From Tillus elongatus (lineage: Eukaryota; Arthropoda; Insecta; Coleoptera; Cleridae): a DNA stretch of 64,000 nt. Position 1 is the stretch's first letter. Each line of letters starts with the position of its first letter. Positions 11,485-23,384 of the stretch are shown piece by piece. Both the position numbers and the translations under genes were made by a program. The notes below the pieces were generated by a model, which did no database searches, was not told the DNA's origin, and saw only the letters and a list, made by a program, of their open reading frames with translations. The DNA is taken from positions 172,706,295 to 172,770,294 of the forward strand of contig OZ023264.1 of the NCBI GenBank assembly GCA_964006375.1, read 5' to 3'.

Positions 11485-11846
11485 AATGTGTGTTGTGTGT
11501 TTTGTTTTTTTAACGTCGGCCTATTTCCGCGACTATGGCCAATCACCGACGCCAGAGAGCAGTTTCACCTCACTATTCTGGAAATTTTGCCAAACCCCTG
11601 CCTTTCTGTAAGGAGGGTAGGGATCTTTAACGTGCCCAACATCGCATGGATACGGGACCGACGGCTTTACGCCCCCTCCGAAGGGCGGAACGATCAGACA
11701 TTCAACTTCCTCAAATACAATGCCAGAACCTCGGTTGATGTAAATTTTACAGTTTATACTGAAAAAGTGAAAGGAGTACCTTGGGATCGAACCCAGTACC
11801 CTTCGATTCAGAGGCACACGTTCTTACCCCTGAACCACCGAGGTTT
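11485..11846 (-). repeat. tRNA-derived SINE, full length
   Basis: Same family as the copy 70 bp to the left but on the opposite strand, so the two lie tail to tail. The tail (CA)n is at 11485-11500 and the tRNA-like head (B box as GGATCGAACC) at 11784-11793. The pair could form a ~340 bp hairpin. Confidence 0.9.
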
Positions 11847-12539
11847 TAAAGATAACTCAATGGTACATTATTAATCAAGGTAGATAGTCAGTATGGAGAA
11901 CCTACCTCTATGTTTGTGAATTAAGGCATTTGAACTCTGAGCCCGTATTTGTCTCCTTTACAGATATTCTTACAAAGATGATTTACGGAAAGTCAGGACC
12001 TTTAGCTACCTTTTACATAATGTCTAAAAGACCTCTAGTGAGGTAACTAGCATCATCCTATAAAGTATTACCGCCCCCGTCTGTGAAATTCGTCCCTCTT
12101 GAGTTCTGTTTAGCATCTCTGTGGAAATGTAGGATTGGGCTGATGTGTTTGCTTAACACCCTCACGTTGTTAAGCGCGCCTTCCTCTTTATTTATTTTCG
12201 GTTTCTGTTCTTTTCAATTTGTACTCAAGTTATTTACATTGCATTCAGTACAGTTGCTCTTGCTACTTTAAACGCCAACTTGTCTGCTTAACCAATTCAA
12301 TATTTTAAGACACCAGCACGAACAGAAATGAAGTGCACTACATCTGAAATTTTACAAGAAGTGTTTAAATTAGAGTTTAAGGAAATGTATTTGACCCTGA
12401 AAGCTTTTAAGTGCAATAATGCAAAATACAACGTTCTGAAAGAAAATGTATTACTGGAGGGTGGTGAAATCTTGCACGTCTTATTCTGTGTAATGCATGT
12501 TTAGAAGAGTGACTTGGTGTCATATTTCTTGATTATTAG
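11847..12539. other. No recognised feature
   Basis: Mixed composition; a pyrimidine-rich plus frame at 12083-12271 shows no family signature. Confidence 0.4.
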
Positions 12540-12619
12540 CGAATTGTCGTAAAGAAAATTTGCTGTTGAGCTCACGAGTTTGGAGTTCCAAAAAATTCTT
12601 CAAATGAGTCAGAACAAGG

Positions 12620-12623
<4 letters not shown>
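12540..12623 (+). repeat. TAR left arm, decayed
   Basis: AGCGAATTGTCGTAAAG hairpin half, then TTCTTCAAATGAGTC, leading straight into the array. Confidence 0.55.

Positions 12624-12676
<53 letters not shown>
12624..12676. repeat. (TA)n microsatellite
   Basis: Ends exactly at the first base of the mariner terminal repeat. Confidence 0.97.
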
Positions 12677-12679
<3 letters not shown>

Positions 12680-14554
12680 GGTGGCGTATTTAAAACGAAA
12701 CAGACCGATTTGCGTCCAGCGAAAATTTTTTTAAGAAACGCTGAAAGACGTCAATTTTAATATTGAGGGGGACACTTCTGACATAAAACTAAACTTTGTC
12801 ACATCAACCCCTTAAGGGTTGTGATAACAACCCTTATATTTTAAATAGGGAACATGGGTCGAGTGTTACATCATTTGAAAGCTCTTTCTTTTCTGAATTC
12901 AGCACACTTTTTTTTTGGAAGTTTTATAAACTCGTTTAAAAATTATACACAGTTGAAGAAAAACGCATTTTACCCATTTCGATAAGAAATGTGCTGACAG
13001 TCAATGTTTTGTTGGTTTGTAAACAAAAAATTGACTATCAGAACATTTCTTATCGGAATGAGAGAAATGCGGTTTATTATTTCAGTTTATCGGTCGGTTT
13101 GATACTTGATAGTACTACCGAAAATTAATTTCACAATGGTGTATTCTGTAGAAGAAAGAGTTGAAATAATTACTCTTTTTTTCATAAACGATGATTGTGC
13201 CAACCGTACCGCAAATTTGTTTAATGTACGACATCCGAACATACATGTTAACAGAAAATTCATTTTGGAGCTGGTTGCAAACTTTTGACAAAGTAGTTCA
13301 GTAGCCAACAAAAAACGGGACCCTGAATGTGAATTTCTTCTGCTGCAGACCCAACTTGGAGCACGAGAAAATTGGCCACTGCTTCAAACATCAAAAGAAG
13401 AACTATTCAGCGAATATTGAAGCATCATAAATTTCACCCGTATAAAATTCATCTTGTACAACAACTGAATGAAGAAGATTTTGATCGGCGGCTGGAGTTT
13501 TGTGAAGTTATGACTGCACGAATAGCTGATAACGGGAACTTTTTGTTCAAGATCTGTTTTTCAGACGAGAGTACGTTTTTTATTAAACTCTACAGTCAAT
13601 CGTCATAATTGTCGTTATTGGGCAGATAATAATCCAAGAAATGTTCACGAAGTCCACACTTAAACTCCACAGAAATTGAATGTTTGGACTGGCATTTTTG
13701 GAGACCGTTTAATCGGACCAACTTTTCTTGATGGCAATTTGAGTGGCTAAACGTATTTAGAGTTGCTAGAAGATATCGTTTACCTTCTACTAATTGACAT
13801 TGTTGAAAATGATGATCGCTATCAAGAAAATCAATTAGTGTTTCAACAAGATGGAGCTTCTCCGCATTTTTCACAACGTGTTAGGGAGTTTTTGAACAGA
13901 GGGTTTCCAAGACAATGGATTGGGCGTAGAGGTGCTAGGCCCCCTAGATCACCGTATTTAACTCCTTTAGACTTCTTTCTATATGGCCATTTAAAGAGTA
14001 GAATTTACGCAATAGAACCGGAGTCCCTGGAAGAATTACGACGACGCATTGTTGAAGAATGCGGTCTAATAACTCCATAAATGCTACAGAATGTCAGAGC
14101 TCGTTTTGAACAAAATTTGTACTTTTGTATGGAAGCTGGTGGTCAACAATTTGAACACTTAATTAACTGAATAAACATTTTTGAACGTTTGGTTTTGTTT
14201 TTTAGTTTTTTTTTAACGAAAAATTCACTAATTAGTGGATTTCTTATCACAATGAATGAAATACGTTCTTGCAATTCCAACTGTGAATAATTTTTAAACG
14301 AGTTAATAAAACTTCCAAAAAAATTAGTGTGCTGAATTCAGAAAAGTAAGAGCTTCAAATGATGTAACACTCGACCCATGTTCCCTATTTAAAATATAAG
14401 GGTTGTTATCACCACCCTTAAGGGATTGATGTGACAAAGTTGAGTTTTATGTCAAAACATGTCCCCCTCAATATTAAAATTGACGTGTTTCAGCGTTTCT
14501 TTAAACAGAAAAATTCTCTGGACGCAAATCGGCCTGTTTCATTTTCAATGCGCC

Positions 14555-14559
<5 letters not shown>
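12677..14559 (+). mobile_element. Mariner element (DD41D type), copy A, with ~280 bp terminal inverted repeats
   Basis: The left end CAGGGTGGCG and right end CGCCACCCT(A) are inverted. The repeat goes on for about 280 bp on each side, with landmarks CGAAACAGACCGATTTGCG, CATCAACCCCTTAAGGG, GGGAACATGGGTCGAGTG and TCTGAATTCAGCACAC. Both ends abut (TA)n arrays, as expected after insertion at TA or into a TA run. The broken transposase is inside. A close relative at 52.3-53.9 kb shares one coding defect. Confidence 0.88.
13136..14170 (+). pseudogene. Mariner-type transposase (DD41D class), copy A, disrupted
   Basis: Begins at ATG 13136 (MVYSVEERVEIITLFF) with the first helix-turn-helix. A stop at 13286-13288 and a deletion near 13340 break the linker. 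The second helix-turn-helix (SNIKRRTIQRILKHH) continues in another frame. The catalytic blocks are FSDESTF (first Asp, near 13.565 kb), FQQDGAS (second Asp, near 13.85 kb) and PYLTPLDFFLYG (third Asp, near 13.97 kb), the usual SPD having become SPY. The Asp2-Asp3 spacing is 39 here because two residues are missing from the GRRG..PPRSP stretch. Other lesions are a frameshift after STFFI (13.58 kb), a stop in LSG*TYLE (13.75 kb) and a TAA at 14078. Normal stop at 14168-14170. Confidence 0.88.

Positions 14560-14623
<64 letters not shown>
14559..14623. repeat. (TA)n microsatellite
   Basis: Starts inside the last base of the mariner right end (final G read as A). Confidence 0.97.
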
Positions 14624-14625
<2 letters not shown>

Positions 14626-14714
14626 TTTTTAGGTAAGATCGCTTCATGGAGTAGGGGATAAATGGGGGGGGGGATTGATTCAATTTGCAGCACTATTTAG
14701 ACCATTTGCGTGGA
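14624..14714 (+). repeat. Repeat D3 fragment
   Basis: GGTAAGATCGCTTCATGGAG, GGGGATAAATGG and GATTCAATTTGCAGCACTAT match pieces of the repeat at 58.1-58.9 kb. Confidence 0.55.
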
Positions 14715-14820
14715 AAAAAATCGTTAATGAGGAGACCGCGACTTTTAAAGTTAGAAAAGATTTTTCTCAAATGAGTGCAAACTAGGCCCTCTAGAATCTA
14801 TCTCCTAGGTTAAATTCAGT
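14715..14820 (+). repeat. TAR left arm
   Basis: TCGTTAATGAGGAGACCGCG, TTTTTCTCAAATGAGTGCAAAC and the CTAGGCCCTCTAGAA block; the hairpin's first half is lost. Confidence 0.65.
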
Positions 14821-14867
14821 TCTCTATTTACATATACACAACATATATGTAAACAGAACACACACAC

Positions 14868-15039
<172 letters not shown>

Positions 15040-15515
15040 GATGATGCATTTCTAAGGTAACTCAATATATTCGGTATTATACAAGATACAAGAAAAAATT
15101 GTATACTTTAATTATACGGTGTCTTGAGCTGCATCTTCTAGATTTTTGACAATTACAGGCTGGCCCATAAGTCGCTGGTGATACAACTTTTTTTTTTGAA
15201 CATACCTTATATTATTGCATTTTTGCATTTTTTATCGAAATTTAATGCATGTTTGTAAATAAACAAATTCGAGATGCCGTAAGGGCATTTTGGTAGCGAA
15301 TTTTTATCAAATGCTTCAAATGTCAATAACTCAATTTGCTATTAGTCAAAGGTTCGTTGGTTAGGAAGCCAGTTTTCTTCGAAACATTTTAGATTTATTT
15401 TCGTAAGATTTGCAACATTTTCAATCAATAACGTTATGTTGATAAAATATGGTACATTGTTTCTACTATATAGGTTATACCGGTAACCAAATTTGACGCC
15501 TGCTTCCATTTAAAA

Positions 15516-15960
15516 CTACGTATTTGCTATTAAAAGCATTTTAATGAAAATTCGCTTGCGTTGCGTCGAGAGTTTTTTTGTGAGCATAGGGTAATGTCGT
15601 CTAACTGTGGAATCCAAAACATTCTTGAATGTACCTGGTGTAATGGTTTGAAGTGCTTCTAAAAGCAATTGGCGTATTCTTTCCTCTGTATTAAAATTAC
15701 GTTCGAACACATGGTTTTTTATATACCCCAAAGGTGTCAGATCCGGCGACCGTGGAGGCCAAGAAACCGCTGAATGCGTACCTATCCATTTATCAGGAAA
15801 CCTCTTTGATAGGTATTCTTGAACAGTTCTCGAATTATGAGCCGGCACCCCATCTTGCTGGAACCAGGTCTTATTGACTTCTGCTAATGGTAAGTTAAGT
15901 TAGCGCCGAACCATTCTTCCAAATCATTTTGAAGAAAATTTCGATACCGGTGGGCAGTTG
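15516..15960 (-). pseudogene. Mariner-type transposase C-terminal fragment
   Basis: Reading leftward: HRYRNFLQNDLEEWFG, a one-base shift near 15.89 kb, then TWFQQDGVPAHNSRT with the second catalytic Asp, and WPPRSPDLTPL. The sequence then jumps to IKNHVF, so the third catalytic Asp (expected 42 residues after the second) and the FFLWG block are deleted. The C-terminal tail resembles the family. No N-terminal DNA-binding part was found. Confidence 0.82.
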
Positions 15961-15979
15961 GTGTTCTATGAAAATTCAC

Positions 15980-17239
15980 TAACAATCTGCTGTTAGAAAA
16001 ATGGCGTTACAAGGTAACATTATAGAACACTGTATATTATTGTTTCCATGCGTAATATGTGTGCTTCCATGGTGGGAGGGGCGGGGGTTCCCTGTTGTAT
16101 AACAACATTCAAATAATTTCCATCCACATCTGTTTAACATCTCTGAGTAATTGATCAAATTTTCTAATAACAAATGTATGCTCCAAACCTTAACCATGTG
16201 TAAAATACATGTGGATTTTATATATTTCGTTGAATAAAACATGAATTATTCCGACTTCTAAGGGCATCGCAGTGCCAAAATAATTCATATAAGATTCACA
16301 GAATATATCAGTGCAGCACTAGTGGAGAATAATTCCGGAGCTATAAATTCTACAGCACATAGGAAAGTTTGTGTGTAAGTATGTTGGGTAGAAAATCTCT
16401 GAGCAGTTATAAAATTTCAGCTCCTCCGAATGCAGTGTGTCCGTAAAGAGCTTTTATCCTGGTGCATTTCAGGTCAGTGGGTGGGTGAACATGTCGTAAA
16501 GCTCCGCAGGGCGTTCCTACACTTTCCATATCCTGGTCCAACTAGGGCGTACTGCGGACGACAAGAAACCCTGCTCACAGCTTCTCTGACTGTGTATTCC
16601 TGCTAGTCCTGTTACTATCAAAGCACAATCAATGTTCCCTGCTACGATTGCCCCGCGCCAAAGCGAGTTCCAAATTCGCAGCTGGCCTTGCTTCTGTAGT
16701 CTCTATTACTGCACTCAATGAAATTGCACATTCAGTTTCTTATCGTCTATTCTGTGTTTGCAGAAATCGGGAATATCATGAGGTGTTGAGTAGGAACAGA
16801 AAATCTCAATGTACTTATGTAGAAAATCCACTGTTCTTTTATAAGAATATAAGTTTCGTAGAAGCGAAAATTCATATGTGTAATCTAAAATAAATATCAC
16901 AAAATCTGATTTCTTAAGTAAACTTTTAAAGTATCAGTCCATGGATTCTTTATTGTTCTTACTGGGTTACACAGTTCCATAATAAATTTGGATGCAGATA
17001 TTTGTTTTCTTGCTTCACGATTGTTCGTTTTCTTCTGCGGTGGTGGACAAAAGGTTGTATGGCCCCGACTTTATCGTCATTACCCACTATCGTTTTTTTT
17101 CTCACCGATTTCGCCGCTTTACGCTATTATCAGATAGGAAAAAAATGCATTTATCTATATGCATTAAATTTTTTCTTTAAGTGCAAATATTTTTTTAAAG
17201 AAAGCCGGCATCAAATTTGCTTACCAGTATAACTTGCAT
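15980..17239. other. No recognised gene
   Basis: Interior of the 15-17.6 kb mariner with no transposase similarity. A GC-richer patch (about 16430-16700) has no recognisable protein. Probably later insertion or decayed sequence. Confidence 0.35.
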
Positions 17240-18312
<1,073 letters not shown>

Positions 18313-18346
18313 CTTTGCTGTACATTTTGTGATTTTTTATTGGTTT

Positions 18347-18391
18347 ACGTGGACTGCAGTTTTGAACCGTCCCGGTTCGTCATCATCACGC
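18347..18391 (-). ncRNA. Decayed hammerhead ribozyme
   Basis: Same layout as the partner ribozyme at 19788-19832, but the core CTGATGA has become ATGATGA and the GAAA box has become AAAA. These change the invariant C3 and G12, G12 being a catalytic base in hammerheads. Stem II (GAACC ... GGTTC) and stem III (CTGCAG) remain. Cleavage is not expected. Confidence 0.6.
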
Positions 18392-18429
18392 TACTGACGG
18401 TGATCGCTCCTTTGTTCTGGAATTATCTG

Positions 18430-19213
18430 TTTCTTATTGGTTGTTTGTTGAATGTAGTTCCCAGATTTACATTTTTTGTGGTCCTTAATATGTTTCATTA
18501 GTTGTAATTGGGTGATATCTGGTTTTTGGTGTTTTGTGTTGTGAATGTGTGCAGCTACGTTTGATTTGTAGCTAGGTATGTGGATTTTATCTAATGCTGT
18601 TATATGTTCCTTGATCCTTGTTTCTATTGATTTTTCTTGTCATTTCTATATATTTTTTATTGCATGTGTTACATTCTATTTGATATATTCCGTTTAATTT
18701 ATGTGGGTTCTGTTCTTGTTTTTGATTTATTTTGTTTATTATTTTGTTATTGGTTTTGTAGCTCATTTTGAAGTCATATTGTTTGAGTGTTTCTGTTATT
18801 TTTTTGATATGGGGGTTATAAGTGAATGTTGTGTATTTTGTGTTTGTTTCTGGTGTTTTGTTTTCGGTTTTGTTGAATTGTTCGTTTTTGATTTGTTTTG
18901 CTAGCTTTTCTAATGTTTTCTTGTTGTATCCATTCCTTTGTGCTATTTGTATTGTGATGTTGTACTCCTTTTCTCGTTCGTCATTATATAGTGCTACATT
19001 TAGCATTCTGTTTATTAAGTATATGTATGCGGGGCCATTTTGTGCGTGTGTGGATGTGTTGAGTGTTTAGGTATAGTGATGTCTGTTTAGGTAGGTTTTC
19101 TGTATATTTTGTATTCAATCTGGTTTTCTTTTCCGCTTAGTGTTAAGTCTATGAAGTTTATGGTGCTGTTTGATTCTTTTTCTATTGTAAATTTTATGTT
19201 GTTGTTGATTTGG
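18430..19213 (-). pseudogene. Penelope-like polyprotein C-terminus: end of RT plus GIY-YIG endonuclease
   Basis: Read leftward, INNNIKFTIEKESNSTINFIDLTLS and YKIYRKPT form the last RT block typical of Penelope-like elements. A stop lies near 19.10 kb. Then MLNVALYNDEREKEYNIT, IAQRNGYNKKTLEKLAKQI and a Cys-containing GIY block (GIYQIECNTCNKKYIEMT) follow; the usual YIG is YIE here. The frame shifts near 18.64 kb, and the helix with the catalytic Arg and Glu (in the partner, SIETRFKEHI) is out of frame. In this family GIY-YIG nicks target DNA and RT copies the RNA from the nick. Confidence 0.82.
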
Positions 19214-19269
19214 TTTATTTTTTAGAGGATATATCAATAAAAAAATAATAAACAAAATAAATAAAAAAC

Positions 19270-19788
19270 AAGAACACAAATGAATTAAATGGAATATATC
19301 AAATAGAATGTAACACATGCAATAAAAATATATGGAAATGAAAAAAAAGATCAATAGAAACAAGATTCAAGGAACATATAACGGCATTAGATAAAATCCA
19401 CATACCTAGCTACAAATCAAACGTAGCTACACACATTCACAACACAAAACACCAAAAACCAGATATCACCCAATTACAACCAATGAAACATATTAAAGAC
19501 CACAAAAAAATGGAAATCTGGAAACAGTACTACATTCAACAAACAAACAATAAGAAACAGTTAATGCCAGAACAAATTCAAGTGCAAACATTTAAACAAA
19601 GCTTAATAAAGCCCATACAAATAGACAAATTATCAAACCACAGTGATCAAGATAGGAAACAGATACACACGACACACTCCGAAGGCACAACCAATCAGAG
19701 AACAGTGAACCGACCAATAGAAGCTCGACGCGCAGGCGCCGCGTACAATCTTAGACGTAGATCACAGAGGACCGATCACAGTCAGTAG
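19270..19788 (+). pseudogene. GIY-YIG endonuclease domain of a Penelope-like element
   Basis: GIYQIECNTCNKN starts the nuclease fold. A small deletion then removes the YIG motif (NIWK) and changes frame. RSIETRFKEHITALDKIH keeps the Arg and Glu of the catalytic helix. SNVATHIHNTKHQKPDITQLQ and MKHIKDHKKMEIWKQYYIQQ follow, then a basic, low-complexity C-terminus with TAG at 19786-19788. The stretch from 19483 is open. An EN lacking YIG is unlikely to be active. Confidence 0.8.
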
Positions 19789-19832
19789 CGTGCTGATGAT
19801 CAACCGGGACGGTTCGAAACTGCAGTCCACGT
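19788..19832 (+). ncRNA. Hammerhead ribozyme (minimal type I) in a Penelope-like 3' tail
   Basis: All core elements are present in order. Stem I 5' strand GCGTG is at 19788-19792, CTGATGA at 19793-19799, and stem II (AACCG-GGA-CGGTT) at 19802-19814. GAAA follows at 19816-19819, a self-complementary stem III CTGCAG at 19820-19825, then TC, with predicted cleavage after C19827. The stem I 3' strand CACGT is at 19828-19832. Stem III has no loop, a form known from Penelope-like elements and expected to work best as a dimer. Activity has not been tested. Confidence 0.75.
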
Positions 19833-19925
19833 AAACGCAAACCAGTAAAAACTCACAAAAAGTACAGCAAACAAATAAAGTGTATATTTAAAAGTGATTA
19901 CAGCGTAGTGGAACATTCTTCCAAA

Positions 19926-19927
<2 letters not shown>

Positions 19928-19992
<65 letters not shown>
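19928..19992. repeat. (TA)n microsatellite
   Basis: Between the Penelope-like pair and a SINE. Confidence 0.97.
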
Positions 19993-19994
<2 letters not shown>

Positions 19995-20004
19995 TAGATT
20001 TCTC

Positions 20005-20338
20005 TGTGTGTGTGTTTGTTTCTTTAACGTCAGTCTGTTTCCGAGACTATGACCAATCACCGACGCCATGGAGCTGTTTCACCTCACTATTTTGGAAATC
20101 TTGTCTGACCCCTGCCTTTCTGTAAGGAGGGTAGGATTACTTAACGTGTCCATAATCGCATGGACACGGGACCGATGGGTTTACGCCCTCTCTGAAGGGC
20201 GGAACGTGGAGACTTTTAACTTGCTGAAATACAATGCCACAATCTCGGTTGATATTAGTTACAATACTGTACTGAAAAAGCAAAAGTAGAGCCCTGGTTC
20301 TGAGGCACAAGTCCTTACCACCGAACCATCGAGGCTCT
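20005..20338 (-). repeat. tRNA-derived SINE, full length but diverged
   Basis: The (GT)n tail is at 20005-20017, the central block CTGCCTTTCTGTAAGGAGGGTA near 20120 and the reversed tRNA head AACCATCGAGGCTC at 20322-20336. A short deletion removes part of the B-box region. More changes than in the 11 kb copies. Confidence 0.85.
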
Positions 20339-21884
20339 ACCGACAGTATATATTCCTTATTTATAAAATAAATCTCTTCAGGTCAAAAGTGTACCGGCTG
20401 AGTTTCCAAATGTTGTGTAGAAGCTACGTGGGGGAGCTTTTTCTCGATTTTGAAAGTGTTGTGTCCATTATGAGTTTCTAATGTTGTCTGTTTTTGTTAA
20501 GCGTTTATTAGATTTTATCTCATTAGCTTAAATATATGTTTGGTCCTCTAATATATAAAACTCTATGAAATAAAATTCATAGGCAAGTTCTGACTATAGT
20601 GTTACTTACTACTATATCTATTTTTTCTACAAAAATTCGCTAACGAAAAGATAGCAGAAGAAAGGGATTTGAGTCACATTTCAATAGTCCATTGTGTTAA
20701 TTTAATTAACAAAGTCAATATATGTTACCTAAACAAAATATCTGAAACTTTATAACTCTATGGATATCCAGCTATTAAACATTTTGTGACATAATACACC
20801 CACTTTTAAAGCTTTATATTGTACGCGCTATAACAAGAATTAAACATTTGTTGGTTGTAATTAACAGTACCACCTTTTTGAAATATACGAAACAAAAGCC
20901 GTCTGATATTTAGTCTCCATAATTGGATGCTTTGTTTCAAGTGCTAACTTTGATTAGAACAGACCTCATTTTGGCAGAGTGTTTTGTATTTGTTCTAGCA
21001 TAGGTGGCAGACAGTAATTATTCAGATAATAGAATCCAGCCTACAAACATGTACAACAAGGACCATGGAGATTGCTTAAATAGAAATTGAGCTCCTGTAA
21101 GAGATATGCCCGATTAGGGATCACCTATTCAATAAGACATAAAGCTTTTCAGGAACATATTACGTATGTTAGGGCATGTATCCTACGCCTACTAATAATA
21201 GATACCATTGTTTTGGAATTCGTTGGACTAAACTAGGTTTATGTCCTTAAATTATATACAGGGTAGTACAAGAGTATTGGTACATAGAGTATTGGTAGAT
21301 TCTTGTCATAAAAGTATAGATTCAGCCAAATTTACTTGAGTCTGAAAGTCAAAATTAAAAAATTGTATAATCAAGTTTTTTAAATATATTATTTGACGTA
21401 TTGTATAAGAAATTGACACAGGCGAAAATTTACTGGTTTAGAAGTAGTTTATTCAGCAAATAAATTGCACAAAATATTCTAAAAATAGCATTAGCTTGTA
21501 CTTGTATAAAACACCAATTAACTTCAAAAACAGGTCGATTTTAACGTCAAATGATTTTCTACTGTGACTTTGCCTCTTTTAATAAGTACAGCTCCATTCA
21601 TAAACTTTTTTGTATATACAGTGTGGTCCAAATTGGGTACTTGATAGAATACCTACTTCTAGAGGAGCTAGAAAAAAACCGAATCCACACACTACAGCCT
21701 CAATTTTTGTGAGAAAGCGAACGCCAAAAACCGCACATCGATATCTTAAACTGTTTATTTCTAAAATTCACTAGACTAAAAACCACCCTATATTTTCATA
21801 TGACGTGGTTTTTAATCTAGTAAGTTTTTCACCCACTCCTTAACTGATTTATTTACATATAATTATATATAATAATTTACCTGA
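20339..21884. other. No gene; two isolated mariner-like ends
   Basis: TA CAGGGTAGTACAAGAG at 21260-21277 and TA CAGTGTGGTCCAAATTGG at 21617-21636 look like mariner/MITE termini in the same orientation, without partners. A TAR-like AAAATTCGCTAACG lies at ~20633. The rest is unassigned. Confidence 0.35.
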
Positions 21885-23370
21885 CTCGTCTGTTTCAGAT
21901 ATCTTACAATAAAGGCATATTCCCTAGTAACTAGAAAACTGCTCGAGTACAACCCATCCCCAAGAAAGGATCCAAAGCGCTTGCTAGCAACTACAGGCCT
22001 ATTTCTCTCCTTTCAGTCGTTCCCAAAGTGATGGAAAAGTATATAAACACCGAATTACTAAAATTTCTTGAAAAACACAGTCTAATCCACGACAGGCAGT
22101 ATGGATTCCGTCAGCGCAGATCGACTGCCGACCTCCTTTCCTTTGTCACTCATTCTTGGAACAAGTCTACGGAACTACACGGTGAATCCCAGATTGTTGC
22201 TGTAGACATATCCAAAGCATTGGACCAGATCTGGCACGCAGCGCTGCTTAATAAACTTCCGGCCTATGGCCTACCACCAAAACTTTGTACCTGGACAGCA
22301 AATTTCCTCTCCAACAGGAGCATTTCTGTTTTTGTGGATACCCATTCCTCTAAACTGTATCCAATTAATGCACGAGTTCCTCAAGGTTTAGCTTTAGCCC
22401 CTAGTTTCTTCTCCACATCAATGACCTCCTGTCTAGCACATCCAACCCAGTTCACAGTTACGCGGACGACAGCACCCTCCACTCAAATATACAATATTCT
22501 AAGCCTGCCTCTTTAGCCCAATTAGATGAGGATCGCAGGCTCATGGAGGGTACTGTCTCCGTGGATCTCCAAAAAATATTAGACTGGGGAAGTAGAAATA
22601 CTGTACAATTCAACCCCACCAAATCTCAGTCTTGCTTTCTTTCTCATAAGAGATACACCAGCCCTAGACCCATCAAAATGAACAACCAAGTTATTCAAAG
22701 TAATGAGTCCTTTTCACTTGTTGGCATTTCTGTGGATCGAAATCTCAATTGGCACCAACATGTCACATCAATTGCAGAAGCGGCTGCTAAGAAATTAGGT
22801 TTCCTCTTCCGTGCTCGCAAATACTTTTCACCAGCTAATCTCTATACCTTATATGCTTCACATATAAGGCCAAACCTCGGATACTGCTCCCACATCTGAG
22901 GTGCAGCTGCCGCTTCTACACTCGCTATCCTTCACTCCATTGAGAGGAGAGTTATACGTCTTATCGGTGTCCCTACTCTCACTCAAGGGCTGCCATCCCT
23001 TGCCCACCGACGCGCCGTTGGTGACCTCTTTCTCTCTCTTTTATAGTTATCTGCACGGGCACTGCTCAGAGGAGCTTTCTTCTATAGTTCCTCCACCTGC
23101 TGCCCCCAACAAATCTACCAGGTGAACAGAGCGAATGCACCCTTTTACTGTCCAGGCCACCAGACATAGAACATTTTGTTATGCCCGCTCTTTTGTCGCG
23201 ATGACTTCCAAGTTGTGGAATTCCTTGCCGGCACATGTTTTTTCTTCTCCTCCGAACCTCCCAACCTTCAAGTCCAGAATTAACAAGTTGCCTCTTTCCT
23301 TCTTGTCAACACCCACGGTACGATAGTATTTAGGCTGTAAGCCCTCGTGGTGTGTTGTTGAAATTAAAAA
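21885..23370 (+). pseudogene. LINE ORF2, reverse transcriptase half
   Basis: 5' truncated. The RT blocks are KTARVQPIPKKGSKALASN.RPISLLS, KYINTELLKFLEKHSLI, YGFRQRRSTADLL, VAVDISKALDQIWH (motif A), PQGLALAPSFF (motif B) and YADD at 22459-22470 (motif C, the catalytic Asp pair). Then come LVGISVDRNLNWHQHV and a C-terminal tail (LWNSLPAHVFSSPPNLPTFKSRINK). Lesions: stop near 21.93 kb, frameshift near 22.43 kb, TGA for Trp at 22897 and frameshift near 23.04 kb. Stop near 23.326 kb. The 3' end (CTCGTGGTGTGTTGTTGAAATT, then A-rich) matches the end of the EN-only copy at 10.5 kb, so the two are likely different parts of the same family. Confidence 0.88.
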
Positions 23371-23384
23371 AAATTATATGTATA

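Larger units (their letters stand above)
19218..19927 (+). mobile_element. Penelope-like element, 3' part, right half of an inverted pair
   Basis: Contains only the GIY-YIG region and the 3' tail with the hammerhead. It begins at an A-rich segment homologous to the sequence just before the GIY block of the left half, and ends against (TA)n. Inverted partial copies are a known arrangement in Penelope-like elements. Confidence 0.8.

Noticed and set aside
11083..11874. Several 65-128 codon frames on both strands, with similar ones at 20068-20289 and 57515-57805
   Set aside because: They lie within the SINE copies; the repeated peptide reflects repeat identity, not coding.
18701..19070. Phe/Val/Cys-rich plus-strand frames that look like membrane proteins
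   Set aside because: They are antisense to the AT-rich Penelope-like coding sequence, which shows real motifs.
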